From Bacteroidales bacterium (GTDB taxonomy: Bacteria > Bacteroidota > Bacteroidia > Bacteroidales > UBA12077): a stretch of 59,797 nt of DNA. Within the stretch, counting starts at the first letter, position 1, and every line of letters starts with the position of its first letter. Shown piece by piece: positions 43,374 through 52,815 of the stretch. The notes below the pieces were generated by a model, which ran no database searches, was not told where the DNA came from, and was given only the letters and a program-made list of their open reading frames with translations. Made by a program: the position numbers and the translations under genes. The DNA lies in assembly GCA_019038645.1 (NCBI GenBank), contig JAHOYT010000001.1, forward strand, positions 1-59,797. Reading direction: 5' to 3'.

Positions 43374-45010
43374 TAATGATCAACAAACAGTGAGGTAAAT
43401 TCAAATTTCGACACATCAAACAAGCCTTTATCGCCAAGCTTTAACTCAGGAATAACAAGAAGGGACATAAATGCCATCGTCATATATGGAGCTGTTAATT
43501 CCGAACCCATTTCTTTAGCCATCGCATGTACTGAATGATATTGTTCTGCCACAATTCCTGCCTCTTCCGTCGACATTAATCCTGCAACATTTAATTTCAG
43601 ATCCTTACTCAAAGATCCATCGCACGCAACAATCCCGCCTTTATTTTCCACAACTTTATTTATTGCACTGACAATATCCTCGTCGTTTGTTCCAATTGCA
43701 ATAATATTGTGACTATCATGAGCAATGCTGCCGGCCATTGCTCCTTTTTTTAATTTGAAGTTTTTTATAAAGCCAATTTGTGGTTTTGATTCCTGGTATC
43801 GGTTAACAACAACAATTTTAAGTATATCACGAACTACATCGCTTTCTATTTTGCCATTTTTTATAGTAGGCTCAAGGATTTCCTTCCCGGTTACTAAATC
43901 CCCGTCTTTTGCAACAATCACCTGTATGTTTTTCCCGTTTGTAAAAACAGCTATATCATCTACCGAAACATCGTTACATTTGAAATTATTTATTGCTTTT
44001 TCTGAATGTTTTTCAAGCAACACCTTCCCGTTATCATAGACCAAAACACCATCAATAAATGTTTTTTCAACCTCAAAATCCTTAAGATTATTTATTATAA
44101 CAAAGTCTGCCGGATCGCCTTTTTGTAATAATCCGACATTTAATTTATAGTGCTCAATGGGGTTTTTCGTAGCCGCCGAAATAACGTCAAAAACGTCAGC
44201 ACCCTTAGACACCGCTCGTTTAATTGTTTTATTAATGTGGCCCTTAATAAGATCGTCAGGATGACAATCGTCAGTACAAAACATTACTTTATCAGGATGC
44301 GAATTCAGTAAAGGAAATAAATTTTCAAAATCCTTAGCAGCGCTTCCTTCACGTATCTGGATTTTTATTCCTTTTTCTATTTTGTTAATAGCCTCCTCAA
44401 CTGTTGTGCATTCATGATCAGTAGTTATGTTTTGTGCGGCATATTTATCCAGTCCTTCGCCCGACAAACCTGGCGCATGTCCGTCAACGGGCTTACCTGC
44501 CTCGTGAGCATATTTAATTTTATTAATTACCTCTTCATCATTAAAAATGACTCCCGGAAAATTCATCATTTCAGCAAGATAATAAATGTCATTATTTGCC
44601 ATTAATTCTTTAATGTCGTCTGAATTTATCACAGCACCTGATGTTTCAAATGGTGTTGCAGGAACACAGGATGGCGCTCCGAAATAAAACTTAAACGGTG
44701 ATTTCTTTCCGTTCTCAATCATGTATTTTATACCATCGACACCCATTACATTAGCAATCTCGTGTGGGTCCGAAACTGTTGCAACAGTACCATTTCTAAC
44801 GGCTGCTCTCGCGAAGCCGGTTGGCAAAAGCATAGAACTCTCAATATGCACGTGCGAATCAATAAGGCCTGGTAAAATATACTTATCAGACTCCGAGTCA
44901 GATTTTTTTATTTCAGAAATCACCCCTTTAACGATTTTTATTTCTGCATTAAATATCTTCCGGGCTACAACATCCAACAGCTTTCCGGACACTACAAACG
45001 AATCATTCAT
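43373..45010 (-). CDS. ade: Adenine deaminase
   Basis: A 545-residue amidohydrolase, from the ATG at 45010; the extension to 45151 crosses the parS-like palindromes and the mnmG end and is rejected. It deaminates adenine to hypoxanthine for purine salvage. Metal motifs are visible as GLIDSHVHIESSML (residues about 50-63), GHAPGL and FCTDDCHPDDL. The C-terminal domain has ITPYMTMAFMSLLVIPELKL-like Ade ending (APYMTMAFMSLLVIPELK). It lies between mnmG and uvrC, overlapping the uvrC start by 1 nt, so the two are translationally coupled. Confidence 0.95.
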   Translation of the reverse strand: MNDSFVVSGKLLDVVARKIFNAEIKIVKGVISEIKKSDSESDKYILPGLIDSHVHIESSMLLPTGFARAAVRNGTVATVSDPHEIANVMGVDGIKYMIENGKKSPFKFYFGAPSCVPATPFETSGAVINSDDIKELMANNDIYYLAEMMNFPGVIFNDEEVINKIKYAHEAGKPVDGHAPGLSGEGLDKYAAQNITTDHECTTVEEAINKIEKGIKIQIREGSAAKDFENLFPLLNSHPDKVMFCTDDCHPDDLIKGHINKTIKRAVSKGADVFDVISAATKNPIEHYKLNVGLLQKGDPADFVIINNLKDFEVEKTFIDGVLVYDNGKVLLEKHSEKAINNFKCNDVSVDDIAVFTNGKNIQVIVAKDGDLVTGKEILEPTIKNGKIESDVVRDILKIVVVNRYQESKPQIGFIKNFKLKKGAMAGSIAHDSHNIIAIGTNDEDIVSAINKVVENKGGIVACDGSLSKDLKLNVAGLMSTEEAGIVAEQYHSVHAMAKEMGSELTAPYMTMAFMSLLVIPELKLGDKGLFDVSKFEFTSLFVDH

Positions 45011-45027
45011 ACGAAAAAGAGATTTAA

Positions 45028-45077
45028 TGTTCCACGTGGAACATAATTTGATATTCAGTCGCGTTCCACGTGGAACA
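45028..45077. other. Two parS-like palindromes between mnmG and ade
   Basis: TGTTCCACGTGGAACA at 45028-45043 is a perfect 16-bp palindrome (18 bp with the next bases). A second copy, GTTCCACGTGGAAC, lies at 45063-45076. Their centres are 34 bp apart. They match the parS centromere consensus (TGTTnCACGTGnAACA) recognised by ParB. They fill the gap between the two genes exactly. A transcription-related hairpin role is the alternative, but there is no T run. Confidence 0.65.
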
Positions 45078-46952
45078 TCAACGACCCATATACACCAAAA
45101 GCACACTAATGTCTGACGGCGAAACACCACTAATTCTTGCTGCCTGACCAATGTTTTTTGGTGCTATTTTTTTAAGCTTCTGTCTTCCCTCTGTTGAAAG
45201 AGAGTGTATATCATTATAATTATATCCTTTGGGTATTTTAATATATTCCAGTCTTTTTAATTTGTCTGCAACCTGTTGTTCTCTTTCAATATATCCTGAA
45301 TACTTAATGAGAACTTCTGCAGATTCAACAACTTCCTCCTTTTTGTATTTTGTGCTATTTATTATATTCTTTAATTCCGGTATAAGCTCCGCTATTTCAT
45401 CGAGCTTTACTTGTGGTCGTAATATGACGTCCACCAGCTTCCTTTTTTGTTTTAATGCTGTTGTTCCAACGCTTTCCAGATATGGATTAACATCATCGGG
45501 AGAAACGCTTTGCTCTTTAATAAATTTTATGATTTGATCCCGCGATTTTATTTTCTCCTTTAATAAATTGAATCGCTCTTCGTTTGCCAATCCCATATTG
45601 AAAGACAATTCTGTTAGTCTTAAGTCTGCATTGTCCTGTCTTAGCAATATCCTGTATTCTGCCCTTGATGTAAACATTCTGTAGGGTTCATCTACTCCTT
45701 TTGTTACTAAATCATCAATCAAAACACCAATATATGCCTGGTCCCTTTTCAGAATAAACGCATCCTTTTTTGCAATATTAAGGTTTGCATTGATGCCGGC
45801 CATCATCCCTTGAGCAGCAGCTTCTTCATATCCGGTTGTTCCGTTAATTTGTCCTGCAAAGTACAGGTTTTTAATATTTTTTGTTTCCAGTGAATGCGAA
45901 AGTTGTGTTGGTGGGTAGTAATCATATTCTATAGCGTATCCTGGTCTGTAAATTTTCACTTCTTCAAGTCCAGATATTTTTTTTAACGCTTTGAGCTGAA
46001 TATCCCAGGGAAGTGATGATGAAAAACCATTTATATAGTATTCATTTGTTGTGTGTCCTTCCGGTTCTAAAAATAGCTGGTGTTTTTCCTTTTCGGCGAA
46101 AGTTACTATTTTGTCCTCAATACTGGGGCAGTATCTTGGTCCGACCCCGTTAATTGTTCCAGTAAAAAGCGGAGATTCGTTAAAACCAGTTTCCAATATA
46201 CTATGAACCTGTAGATCCGTATAAGTAATATAACAACTTTTGTTATTGTTTGTGATGAAATCGTGCTGAAGGAATGAAAACTGTCCTCCTTCTACATCTC
46301 CTTTTTGTTCCTGTACTTTTGTGAAATCAATACTTCTCCCGTCAATACGGGCAGGAGTTCCCGTTTTCATTCTTCCTACCTCAAATCCATGATTACTCAG
46401 TTGTTCTGATATGCCTTTTGAGGCAGCTTCGCCTGCTCTTCCTCCTTCTACCTGTTGTTTACCAACATGCATTAAGCCATTCAGAAAAGTTCCGTTTGTT
46501 AAAATTACGGTGTTTGATTCGAATCTAATTCCCAGTTTTGTAATTACGCCTTTTACGGTTTTGTTTTCAATTATTAATTCGGTTACCAAATCCTGCCACA
46601 GGTCAAGGTGTTCGATGTTTTCAAGTATGCTTCTCCACTCGTTTGAAAACACCATTCTATCGCATTGCGCCCTGGGGCTCCACATGGCAGGACCTTTTGA
46701 TCTGTTAAGCATTCTGAACTGAATCATGCTCTTGTCTGTAACAATTGCAGAATAGCCTCCCAGTGCATCAATCTCTTTTACAATTTGTCCTTTTGCAATT
46801 CCTCCCATTGCTGGATTACAAGACATCTGGGCATACTTTGCCATATCCATTGATATTAACAATGTTCTTGAACCCATATTGGCGGCGGCGGCTGCTGCCT
46901 CACATCCTGCGTGTCCACCACCCACAACAATTACATCATACTCCGGTAACAT
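45078..46952 (-). CDS. mnmG: tRNA uridine 5-carboxymethylaminomethyl modification enzyme (GidA)
   Basis: A 624-residue FAD enzyme that works with MnmE to modify the wobble uridine of several tRNAs. The FAD-binding motif opens the protein (VIVVGGGHAGCEAAAAA). Other signatures are SCNPAMGGIAKGQIVKEIDALGG, PRAQCDR, GRMKTGTPARIDGRSID and GTTGYEEAAAQG. The C-terminal helical domain (SRAEYRILLRQDNADLRL and IARISGVSPSDISVLLVYM-like end) is complete. The length is normal. mnmG is often near the chromosome origin in other bacteria. Confidence 0.98.
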   Translation of the reverse strand: MLPEYDVIVVGGGHAGCEAAAAAANMGSRTLLISMDMAKYAQMSCNPAMGGIAKGQIVKEIDALGGYSAIVTDKSMIQFRMLNRSKGPAMWSPRAQCDRMVFSNEWRSILENIEHLDLWQDLVTELIIENKTVKGVITKLGIRFESNTVILTNGTFLNGLMHVGKQQVEGGRAGEAASKGISEQLSNHGFEVGRMKTGTPARIDGRSIDFTKVQEQKGDVEGGQFSFLQHDFITNNNKSCYITYTDLQVHSILETGFNESPLFTGTINGVGPRYCPSIEDKIVTFAEKEKHQLFLEPEGHTTNEYYINGFSSSLPWDIQLKALKKISGLEEVKIYRPGYAIEYDYYPPTQLSHSLETKNIKNLYFAGQINGTTGYEEAAAQGMMAGINANLNIAKKDAFILKRDQAYIGVLIDDLVTKGVDEPYRMFTSRAEYRILLRQDNADLRLTELSFNMGLANEERFNLLKEKIKSRDQIIKFIKEQSVSPDDVNPYLESVGTTALKQKRKLVDVILRPQVKLDEIAELIPELKNIINSTKYKKEEVVESAEVLIKYSGYIEREQQVADKLKRLEYIKIPKGYNYNDIHSLSTEGRQKLKKIAPKNIGQAARISGVSPSDISVLLVYMGR

Positions 46953-46980
46953 AAATTAATTTTTGAAATTTTTTGGAAAA

Positions 46981-47406
46981 TTATGAAAGATTTTTTAATC
47001 TATCTAAATAATAGTTTTCTTTTTCACGCATTATTTGTTTTTCATCCTCATTTTGATCATTAAAACCAATTAAATGAAGAATTCCGTGAATAATAACACG
47101 GCTTAGTTCCACCTTAAAATTAACATCAAAACGCTCCGAATTGTTCTTAACCGTTTCAAGACTTATAAAAACATCTCCGTTAATAAGGTTTGTTTCGCAG
47201 TAATTAAACGTAATAATATCTGTATAATAATCGTGATTAAGATATTGTTTGTTAATTTGTAAAAGATACTTGTCTGAAGTAAGAATTATATTAACATCAC
47301 CGGAATTCAGTTCTTCTTCTTGAATTGTGTTGTGAATCCAGCTAATTAACTTTTTTTTGCCTTTTAAATTATGGGAAATGTCTTCAGTGAAGAATTTGAC
47401 GGCCAT
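46981..47406 (-). CDS. ybeY: Endoribonuclease YbeY
   Basis: A 141-residue metal-dependent RNase for 16S rRNA maturation and ribosome quality control. The zinc motif reads HGILHLIGFNDQ, with the first two His ligands present. The third, usually His in HGxLHLxGYDH, is absent; an Asp follows in its place (FNDQNEDEK), a variation that I recall from other Bacteroidota homologues. Upstream blocks (SDKYLLQINKQYLNHDYYTDIITF) fit the family. Its start lies one base after the stop of the RsbW-like gene, so both are co-expressed. Confidence 0.92.
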   Translation of the reverse strand: MAVKFFTEDISHNLKGKKKLISWIHNTIQEEELNSGDVNIILTSDKYLLQINKQYLNHDYYTDIITFNYCETNLINGDVFISLETVKNNSERFDVNFKVELSRVIIHGILHLIGFNDQNEDEKQIMREKENYYLDRLKNLS

Positions 47407-47407
47407 T

Positions 47408-47806
47408 TTATTTCAGGTTGAATACAATTTCAACTCTATTGCCTTTGTCATGAAATATAACGTCGTCTGCAAGATGTTTCATTAAATAAACTCCGCGTCC
47501 ATGAATGTTTTCTATGTTTTCCGGAGTTGTAGGATCAGGTACATTGTAGAAATTAAATCCCGGTCCTTCATCCTCAATAAATATGCTTATAAAATCTTTT
47601 TCAACATTAAACTCAACTTTTACTTTTTTGCTATCGTCTTCCTTATTTCCGTGCACGATGGAATTATTTACAGCCTCAACTGTTGCTATCAACATTTTGC
47701 CGTAAACTTCGGAATTAATTTTAGCCTCCTCAGAAACATCATCAATAATTTTTTCAATTTTGCTGATGTTTTCAATTTTTGACTCAATAACAATGCTTTT
47801 TTTCAT
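47408..47806 (-). CDS. RsbW-like ATP-binding anti-sigma/serine kinase protein
   Basis: A 132-residue GHKL-fold protein from the ATG at 47806. It has the N-box (EAVNNSIVHGNK), G1 (EDEGPGF) and G2 (GRGVYLMKHLADD) motifs of RsbW/SpoIIAB-type kinases, with no other domain. Such proteins bind sigma factors or phosphorylate STAS-domain partners. No sigma factor or STAS gene is adjacent, so the partner is elsewhere. It is directly upstream of ybeY (1-nt gap). Confidence 0.9.
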   Translation of the reverse strand: MKKSIVIESKIENISKIEKIIDDVSEEAKINSEVYGKMLIATVEAVNNSIVHGNKEDDSKKVKVEFNVEKDFISIFIEDEGPGFNFYNVPDPTTPENIENIHGRGVYLMKHLADDVIFHDKGNRVEIVFNLK

Positions 47807-47939
47807 TTTTAAAGTGGTCGTTAACACGTCAAATGCCTTTAAGTTACACAATTGATGTTGTATACTTAGAATTTATTAATTTGTTACGTTTTTATTCTTA
47901 TATTTTTTTCAAATATAGGCTTTTCAGCGATAATTATTC

Positions 47940-49142
47940 TTAGTGCAGCCAAATTTTTGGGTTTAAAACCTTTGTTTCTTCATAAATTCTTAAATGAAGC
48001 ACCGCCCCCTCGTTTTCTAATTCTTTATAATAAACGTCTCCTATGTAATGTCCTGTTCGTACAATCTCTCCAGGTTTTACCCTTACATTTATAATATTTG
48101 AATATAGCGAAAGATAATGACCGTGTCTAATGATAACTGCCATATTTGCCCCAGGAACTGCGATTACTTTTTTAACCTGACCCTCAAATATGGCTTTAAC
48201 CTGCGAGTCCTTTTTTGTACCAATATCAATTCCATCATTTTTACTAACAACTCCTTTTATCACAGGATGGGGATGTTCTCCAAACTCCTGTATTATAATT
48301 CCGTTATCAACCGGCCACATAAGCCTTCCTTTAGCTTTCTTAAAATTGGCATACACTCTTTCCTCTTCTACAGAAAGTGTTTTGAATGTTTTGTTCGCTT
48401 CCGCCTCTTTTCTTATTAGATCAGCAATTGCATTTTCTAATCGCCTCATAACTTTCCTGTTGTTTGCTATTCTTTTTCTTAAGTCGCTTTCTTTTTGCTT
48501 TAATCTGGTAATTTCCTGGTTTTCTCTGTTTATTTCACCGTTTAAATTAGCTTTTTCTCTTTCTTTCCTTGATAAAAGTTTTAGTTTTTCTTTTCTCTTG
48601 TCCTGTAATTGTTCTGTTTCATACTCCAGATTTTTTTGGGTAACCAAAATTTGCCCTGCCTGTTTTTTTCTGTACTTAGTGTATTGCTGAAAATATTTCA
48701 TTCTTCTGTAGGCCTGATTAAAATCTTCAGCAGACAATATAAACATCAGGCGATCGTGATTATTTCTGTTTTTATACGCAAAATATATCATTTTAGCGTA
48801 TTCTTCTTTTAGCTTAGTTAAATCTCTTTCAAGTTTAATAATTTGCTCTTTTTTGCTGTTGATCTCTATGTCTAATAATTGTGTCTCCTCAGATATTTCC
48901 CTTATTAACCTTTCCCGTAGACTTATTCGCTTTTTAATTATTAGTAATTTATTGATGCCGGCTGTTTTTGATTTTTCAGTTTTTTCCAGAAGTTGGTTTG
49001 TTAATCTTAAATCTTCTTCGGTTCTGTTTTTTCTTTGCTGTAGCTCTTCTTTTGTTTGTGCATTTATTTGTGAGCTTACCAAAATTAACAGCAACACAAC
49101 TATAATGGCAAATATATTATTCCTGTGAGTCAACAAATTCAT
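47940..49142 (-). CDS. EnvC-like murein hydrolase activator (degenerate LytM domain)
   Basis: A 400-residue periplasmic protein with a signal peptide (1-28, ending INAQ). A long charged coiled coil at about 28-250 (ELQQRKNRTEEDLRLTNQLL, then LKQKESDLRKRIANNRK) is followed by an M23/LytM domain at about 280-400. The zinc ligands are incomplete: the HxGxD position reads NDGIDIG, and the HxH position reads LHLRI instead. As in EnvC, it therefore probably activates amidases during cell division rather than cutting peptidoglycan itself. It follows the TPR gene by 19 nt. Confidence 0.88.
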   Translation of the reverse strand: MNLLTHRNNIFAIIVVLLLILVSSQINAQTKEELQQRKNRTEEDLRLTNQLLEKTEKSKTAGINKLLIIKKRISLRERLIREISEETQLLDIEINSKKEQIIKLERDLTKLKEEYAKMIYFAYKNRNNHDRLMFILSAEDFNQAYRRMKYFQQYTKYRKKQAGQILVTQKNLEYETEQLQDKRKEKLKLLSRKEREKANLNGEINRENQEITRLKQKESDLRKRIANNRKVMRRLENAIADLIRKEAEANKTFKTLSVEEERVYANFKKAKGRLMWPVDNGIIIQEFGEHPHPVIKGVVSKNDGIDIGTKKDSQVKAIFEGQVKKVIAVPGANMAVIIRHGHYLSLYSNIINVRVKPGEIVRTGHYIGDVYYKELENEGAVLHLRIYEETKVLNPKIWLH

Positions 49143-49161
49143 TGCTTAATTGAATGGTTAA

Positions 49162-50895
49162 TTATTTTATGTTTTTTGTTTTTATTTTTTTTAAAAGATC
49201 TTCGCTTTTATTGCCCAATGATTCCGACAATTTCCAAAATTCAATTGCTGCATTTTCGTCTCCCGTCATAAACAGTATGTCTCCATAATGCTCAATGATA
49301 ACCTCGCTGTCTACTCCACCATTCTCAACTGCTTCTTTTATATAATATAGTGCATCCTTATATCTTTTCAGCTTGAATAGAATCCAGGCATATGTATCAA
49401 GATAAGTTGAGTTTTTCGGTTCGGCCAATATAGTTTTTTTACTTATTGACTCTGCGAATTCAAGTTTTTCTTCTCGTAGCGACAAGTAATAACTATAATT
49501 ATTAATAACATATAAATTTTCCGGCGCTCTTTCAAGAACCAGATCAAAATAATAGTCAGATTTCTTATAGTCTATACTTTCATAATATGCCTCACCCAGG
49601 TACGTGTAAAAATCAATTTCAAGTTCAGGGCTGTTTTTTGTTGTTTTCAGGCCATCTTGCAGTATTTGGATTGCAGTATCCGTCTTGCCTAATCTGGTGG
49701 CAGAAATGCCTGCGAAAATGTAAAATAAGCTGTGTTGCGGAAAGCTATCAATGGCGGTATTTGAGGCAACCAATAAAGTGTCAAAACTATTATTATAACT
49801 ATAAATTGATAATAATTGCTCCCACACGATTACATTGCTGCTATAATTAGCCGTAATGTATTCGAGTTCTGTTTTGGCCTCCTTAATTAAATTCATTTTT
49901 ATCAGGAAATCTGCATACAATGTGTATGTATCTTTTTCCTTAGGGTAATGTTTCTTTAACAATAACAGATTTTCTTTTATTTGCGAACTGTAAATGCTCA
50001 TCTCGCTCTGATTATTTAACAATGACACAAAAATCAATACCTTTCTGTTAAAATCAGTGCTTTTATTTGCAATTACAGTTCTTAACATTACAAACACCAT
50101 TTCGTAATTCATTTTCTTTCTGTAGAAATCTATTACCGATACTTGTCCAAGAGAGTTCGTGCTGTCAATGGCGAACAATTTTTCGTAATTTTCTTCCGCC
50201 TTAGTAAATAAATTATCGTTTAAATACATTTCAGCCATTATACCATAAAATTCAGGTTCGCTCGGATAATGCCTGATAAGTTTTTCTATTTCGTTATATG
50301 CTTTTGTTTTGCTTCCGCCCTGAAGGTAGAGCCGCTGTTTTGTTATGGCTAATTGTTCGCTTACTCCAGCAACTTCCTCAATTTTATCATACAACACTAT
50401 CGCCTTATTGTAATTTTTTATATGACTATATACATTAGCCAACGCATATGTTATTTCCAGGTCATTAGGATATTCGATATGCAAGCGCTCGTATACTTCT
50501 ATTGCTTTTACAAAATTTCCAATTTCAATATACAGATTTGCCAGATTTAACTGGTACCATTTATTTTCAGGGCTTATTTCAACGGCCTTTACCCCGTATT
50601 TCTCTGCTTTTTCGTAATTTTTAGCAATTTTGTTTATTTCTGATATTTCGGACATTGCCGCATCGCTTTCAGGATTAATTTCCAAACATTGATAATACAA
50701 TGTCAATGCTCCTTTCAAATCCCCCAAAAGTTTTTTTCTGTTCGCTTCCAAAAAAAAATAATAATACTGTAGTTCGTTACTTTCGCTTAACTCCCTTTTT
50801 ACCTTTATCTTTTTTTCTGATACTTTTTTAGTACTACTACATGAAGTAATAGTTAATACAGCAATAATTATCAGAAATATTTCTTTTAATTTCAT
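49162..50895 (-). CDS. TPR-repeat lipoprotein
   Basis: A 577-residue outer-membrane or periplasmic lipoprotein. The lipobox is TITSCSS, with the lipidated Cys near residue 19. It is followed by a succession of about 12-14 tetratricopeptide repeats from residue 45 on (for example AEKYGVKAVEISPENKWYQLNLANLY). It probably acts as an envelope scaffold. In related genomes such a gene stands between dut and the EnvC-type gene; here only a dut scar remains upstream. Start is ATG. Confidence 0.9.
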   Translation of the reverse strand: MKLKEIFLIIIAVLTITSCSSTKKVSEKKIKVKRELSESNELQYYYFFLEANRKKLLGDLKGALTLYYQCLEINPESDAAMSEISEINKIAKNYEKAEKYGVKAVEISPENKWYQLNLANLYIEIGNFVKAIEVYERLHIEYPNDLEITYALANVYSHIKNYNKAIVLYDKIEEVAGVSEQLAITKQRLYLQGGSKTKAYNEIEKLIRHYPSEPEFYGIMAEMYLNDNLFTKAEENYEKLFAIDSTNSLGQVSVIDFYRKKMNYEMVFVMLRTVIANKSTDFNRKVLIFVSLLNNQSEMSIYSSQIKENLLLLKKHYPKEKDTYTLYADFLIKMNLIKEAKTELEYITANYSSNVIVWEQLLSIYSYNNSFDTLLVASNTAIDSFPQHSLFYIFAGISATRLGKTDTAIQILQDGLKTTKNSPELEIDFYTYLGEAYYESIDYKKSDYYFDLVLERAPENLYVINNYSYYLSLREEKLEFAESISKKTILAEPKNSTYLDTYAWILFKLKRYKDALYYIKEAVENGGVDSEVIIEHYGDILFMTGDENAAIEFWKLSESLGNKSEDLLKKIKTKNIK

Positions 50896-50983
50896 ATGTC
50901 AGTTTTTACCAATATTTTATAAACTTAACACAAAAACGCATGTTAAGTTTACAAATTGCTAATTTTAACAAATATTAAGAAAT

Positions 50984-51097
50984 CTATATTACTCCTGTAC
51001 TTCCAAAACCTCCTGCACCCCGGTTTGTTTCATTTAATAATTCCACCTGAAGTAATTCGGCTTGATCATACTTTGATATTACAATATTAATTTTCAC
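50984..51097 (-). pseudogene. dut: C-terminal remnant of dUTPase gene
   Basis: Reading upstream from the TAG at 50984-50986, the frame gives the last 30-odd residues of a dUTP diphosphatase, including the C-terminal motif RGAGGFGSTG, which closes over the nucleotide in the active enzyme, and before it the block SKYDQAELLQVELL that usually precedes it. The rest of the gene is missing: the frame runs directly into the 3' end of the flippase gene and overlaps its stop. There is no start codon with the earlier motifs. A deletion between the flippase and dut removed at least 100 codons. Function is lost from this site. Confidence 0.83.
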
Positions 51098-52550
51098 GTT
51101 TCAGTGATCTTTTTTCAGTGATATATGCAGCAGTTACAAATACTAATAATAAAATCGTATTAATTATAATATAAATTACTTTACTCTCAATTTGGACTAC
51201 TTTACTAATTGCAAACAGAGCAAATGCCAATATAAAATAAAATGCGATTTTCTTAAAATTATAATTTATGAAATAATGTTTTGTACTTAAATAATATGAT
51301 ACGCCCAGCATTACGCTATAGCTTAATAAACTTGCAAAGGCTGATCCAATATATCCGATTCGTGGTAATAAAATTATGTTTAATACAATTGTAATGGTTG
51401 CGCCTATTCCTGCTATTAAAATGCCATAATGAGTTTTATCAGTAATTTTATACCAAATAGACAAACTAAACAGTATTCCAAAAACCAATTTCGCAATTAA
51501 TAAGATTGGAACAACGTATAATCCTTCCCAAAACTCTTTTGCTATAAAATATTTCAGTATATCCATGTAAAAAATTACACCAAGGAAAATTATTAAGCCA
51601 AAAATGATGAAATAGTTCATTACATCAGCATACAGCTTTTTTGCATCAGAGTTTTCTGAATTCTTGAAGAAAAACGGTTCCGCTGCGTAACGAAACATTT
51701 GAATGAATAATACCATTAAAACCGAAAGTTTAAAATTTGCTCCGTAAATTCCTAATTGCTCCATTGGGTTAGGATCGTTAATCAACTTAGGAATTAATAA
51801 TTTGTCGATATTATCATTTAACATTCCTGCTAATCCTATTAATAGAATCGGAAAAGAATATTTCAACAATCTTTTTAATAAAGAAAAATCGAATATTGGC
51901 TTTACTCTTATAATTTCCGGTAATAAAATAATAAATGTAACTACACTACTTACCATGTTGGCAATAAGCACATAATCCAAAACTAATTCAGGTTTGTAAA
52001 TTCGGGCTAAAAACCCTGTATTGCCAGTTTCAGATAATTTCCTGCATAATAATAGATAAAACAGATTTAAACCAATATTGATAAAAATACCAACTAGCTT
52101 AACAACTACGAATTTTACCGGACGTTCATCAATACGTAGTTTTGCAAAAGGAATTGCATTTAAAACATCAAACGCAATAATTAAAATAAAGTATAAAACA
52201 ATTTTATAATTACTTACTTCGAAATAACCCTGCCACAAACTTTTAAATGCTATTGATAAAAAAACAAAAATTGAAGTTGTAAAAACAATAGAATACAGGC
52301 TTGTACCCAAAACCTTTTTGTAATCTTCATCCTTTTTGCTGGCGAAACGAAAAAAGCCGGTTTCTAATCCATAGGTCAATAAAACAAGTAAAACTGCAGT
52401 ACTGCTATAAATATATGTGAGTTTACCATAAAAGAAAGTGCCAAGAACCAAGGTGTGTAAAGGAACCAAAAGGTAATTTAAAAATCTACCTAACATATTA
52501 CTCAAACCATAGATAACAGTTTGTCCGGCAAGTTTTTTAATCTGATTCAA
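51087..52550 (-). CDS. Oligosaccharide flippase (Wzx-like)
   Basis: A 487-residue polytopic membrane protein with about 14 helices, of the polysaccharide biosynthesis / MOP superfamily. The conserved opening is KLAGQTVIYGLSNMLGRFLNYLLVPLHTLVLG. It flips lipid-linked sugar units across the inner membrane. The only start near the opening is TTG at 52550. Its 3' end overlaps the dut remnant, which suggests that the deletion junction lies just downstream. The substrate is unknown. A divergent promoter for the PPIase gene lies upstream. Confidence 0.87.
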   Translation of the reverse strand: MNQIKKLAGQTVIYGLSNMLGRFLNYLLVPLHTLVLGTFFYGKLTYIYSSTAVLLVLLTYGLETGFFRFASKKDEDYKKVLGTSLYSIVFTTSIFVFLSIAFKSLWQGYFEVSNYKIVLYFILIIAFDVLNAIPFAKLRIDERPVKFVVVKLVGIFINIGLNLFYLLLCRKLSETGNTGFLARIYKPELVLDYVLIANMVSSVVTFIILLPEIIRVKPIFDFSLLKRLLKYSFPILLIGLAGMLNDNIDKLLIPKLINDPNPMEQLGIYGANFKLSVLMVLFIQMFRYAAEPFFFKNSENSDAKKLYADVMNYFIIFGLIIFLGVIFYMDILKYFIAKEFWEGLYVVPILLIAKLVFGILFSLSIWYKITDKTHYGILIAGIGATITIVLNIILLPRIGYIGSAFASLLSYSVMLGVSYYLSTKHYFINYNFKKIAFYFILAFALFAISKVVQIESKVIYIIINTILLLVFVTAAYITEKRSLKREN

Positions 52551-52780
52551 TTTCTAAATACTCATTTCGTTTTTACTAAATACAAAGTAAAACTTCTTAT
52601 TCAAATTATCATAATATTTACAATTTTATATATTAACATGATTATGAATAATATCTGGCTTTATTAAATAAAAGCTCCCCCCGACGCCCTAAAAATTAAA
52701 TTTTTCTTACATAAATGCTTAATTATACCTTTGTTCCGATAATATTTAAATGAGAATTTTATTTAATTCGTATTTGTTTC

Positions 52781-52788
52781 TATTTTTG
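52781..52788 (+). promoter_or_regulatory. TAnnTTTG -7 box before PPIase-pheS
   Basis: TATTTTTG matches the -7 consensus, 28 nt before the ATG at 52816. No good -33 box is visible. It should drive both the PPIase and pheS genes. Confidence 0.55.
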
Positions 52789-52815
52789 TTGCTTAAATCA
52801 TAACCAATATTGCTA

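Noticed and set aside
44844-44858. GCACGTGC core within ade as a further parS-like site
   Set aside because: It lacks the flanking TGTT/AACA bases of the consensus; a chance CACGTG in coding sequence is more likely.
45011-45151. N-terminal extension of adenine deaminase
   Set aside because: It would overlap the mnmG coding end and both parS-like palindromes; the family starts at MNDSFVVSG.
48190-48690. 166-codon frame antisense to the EnvC-like gene
   Set aside because: It is the mirror of a charged coiled-coil region; composition (Ser, Leu, Phe runs) is typical of antisense shadows.
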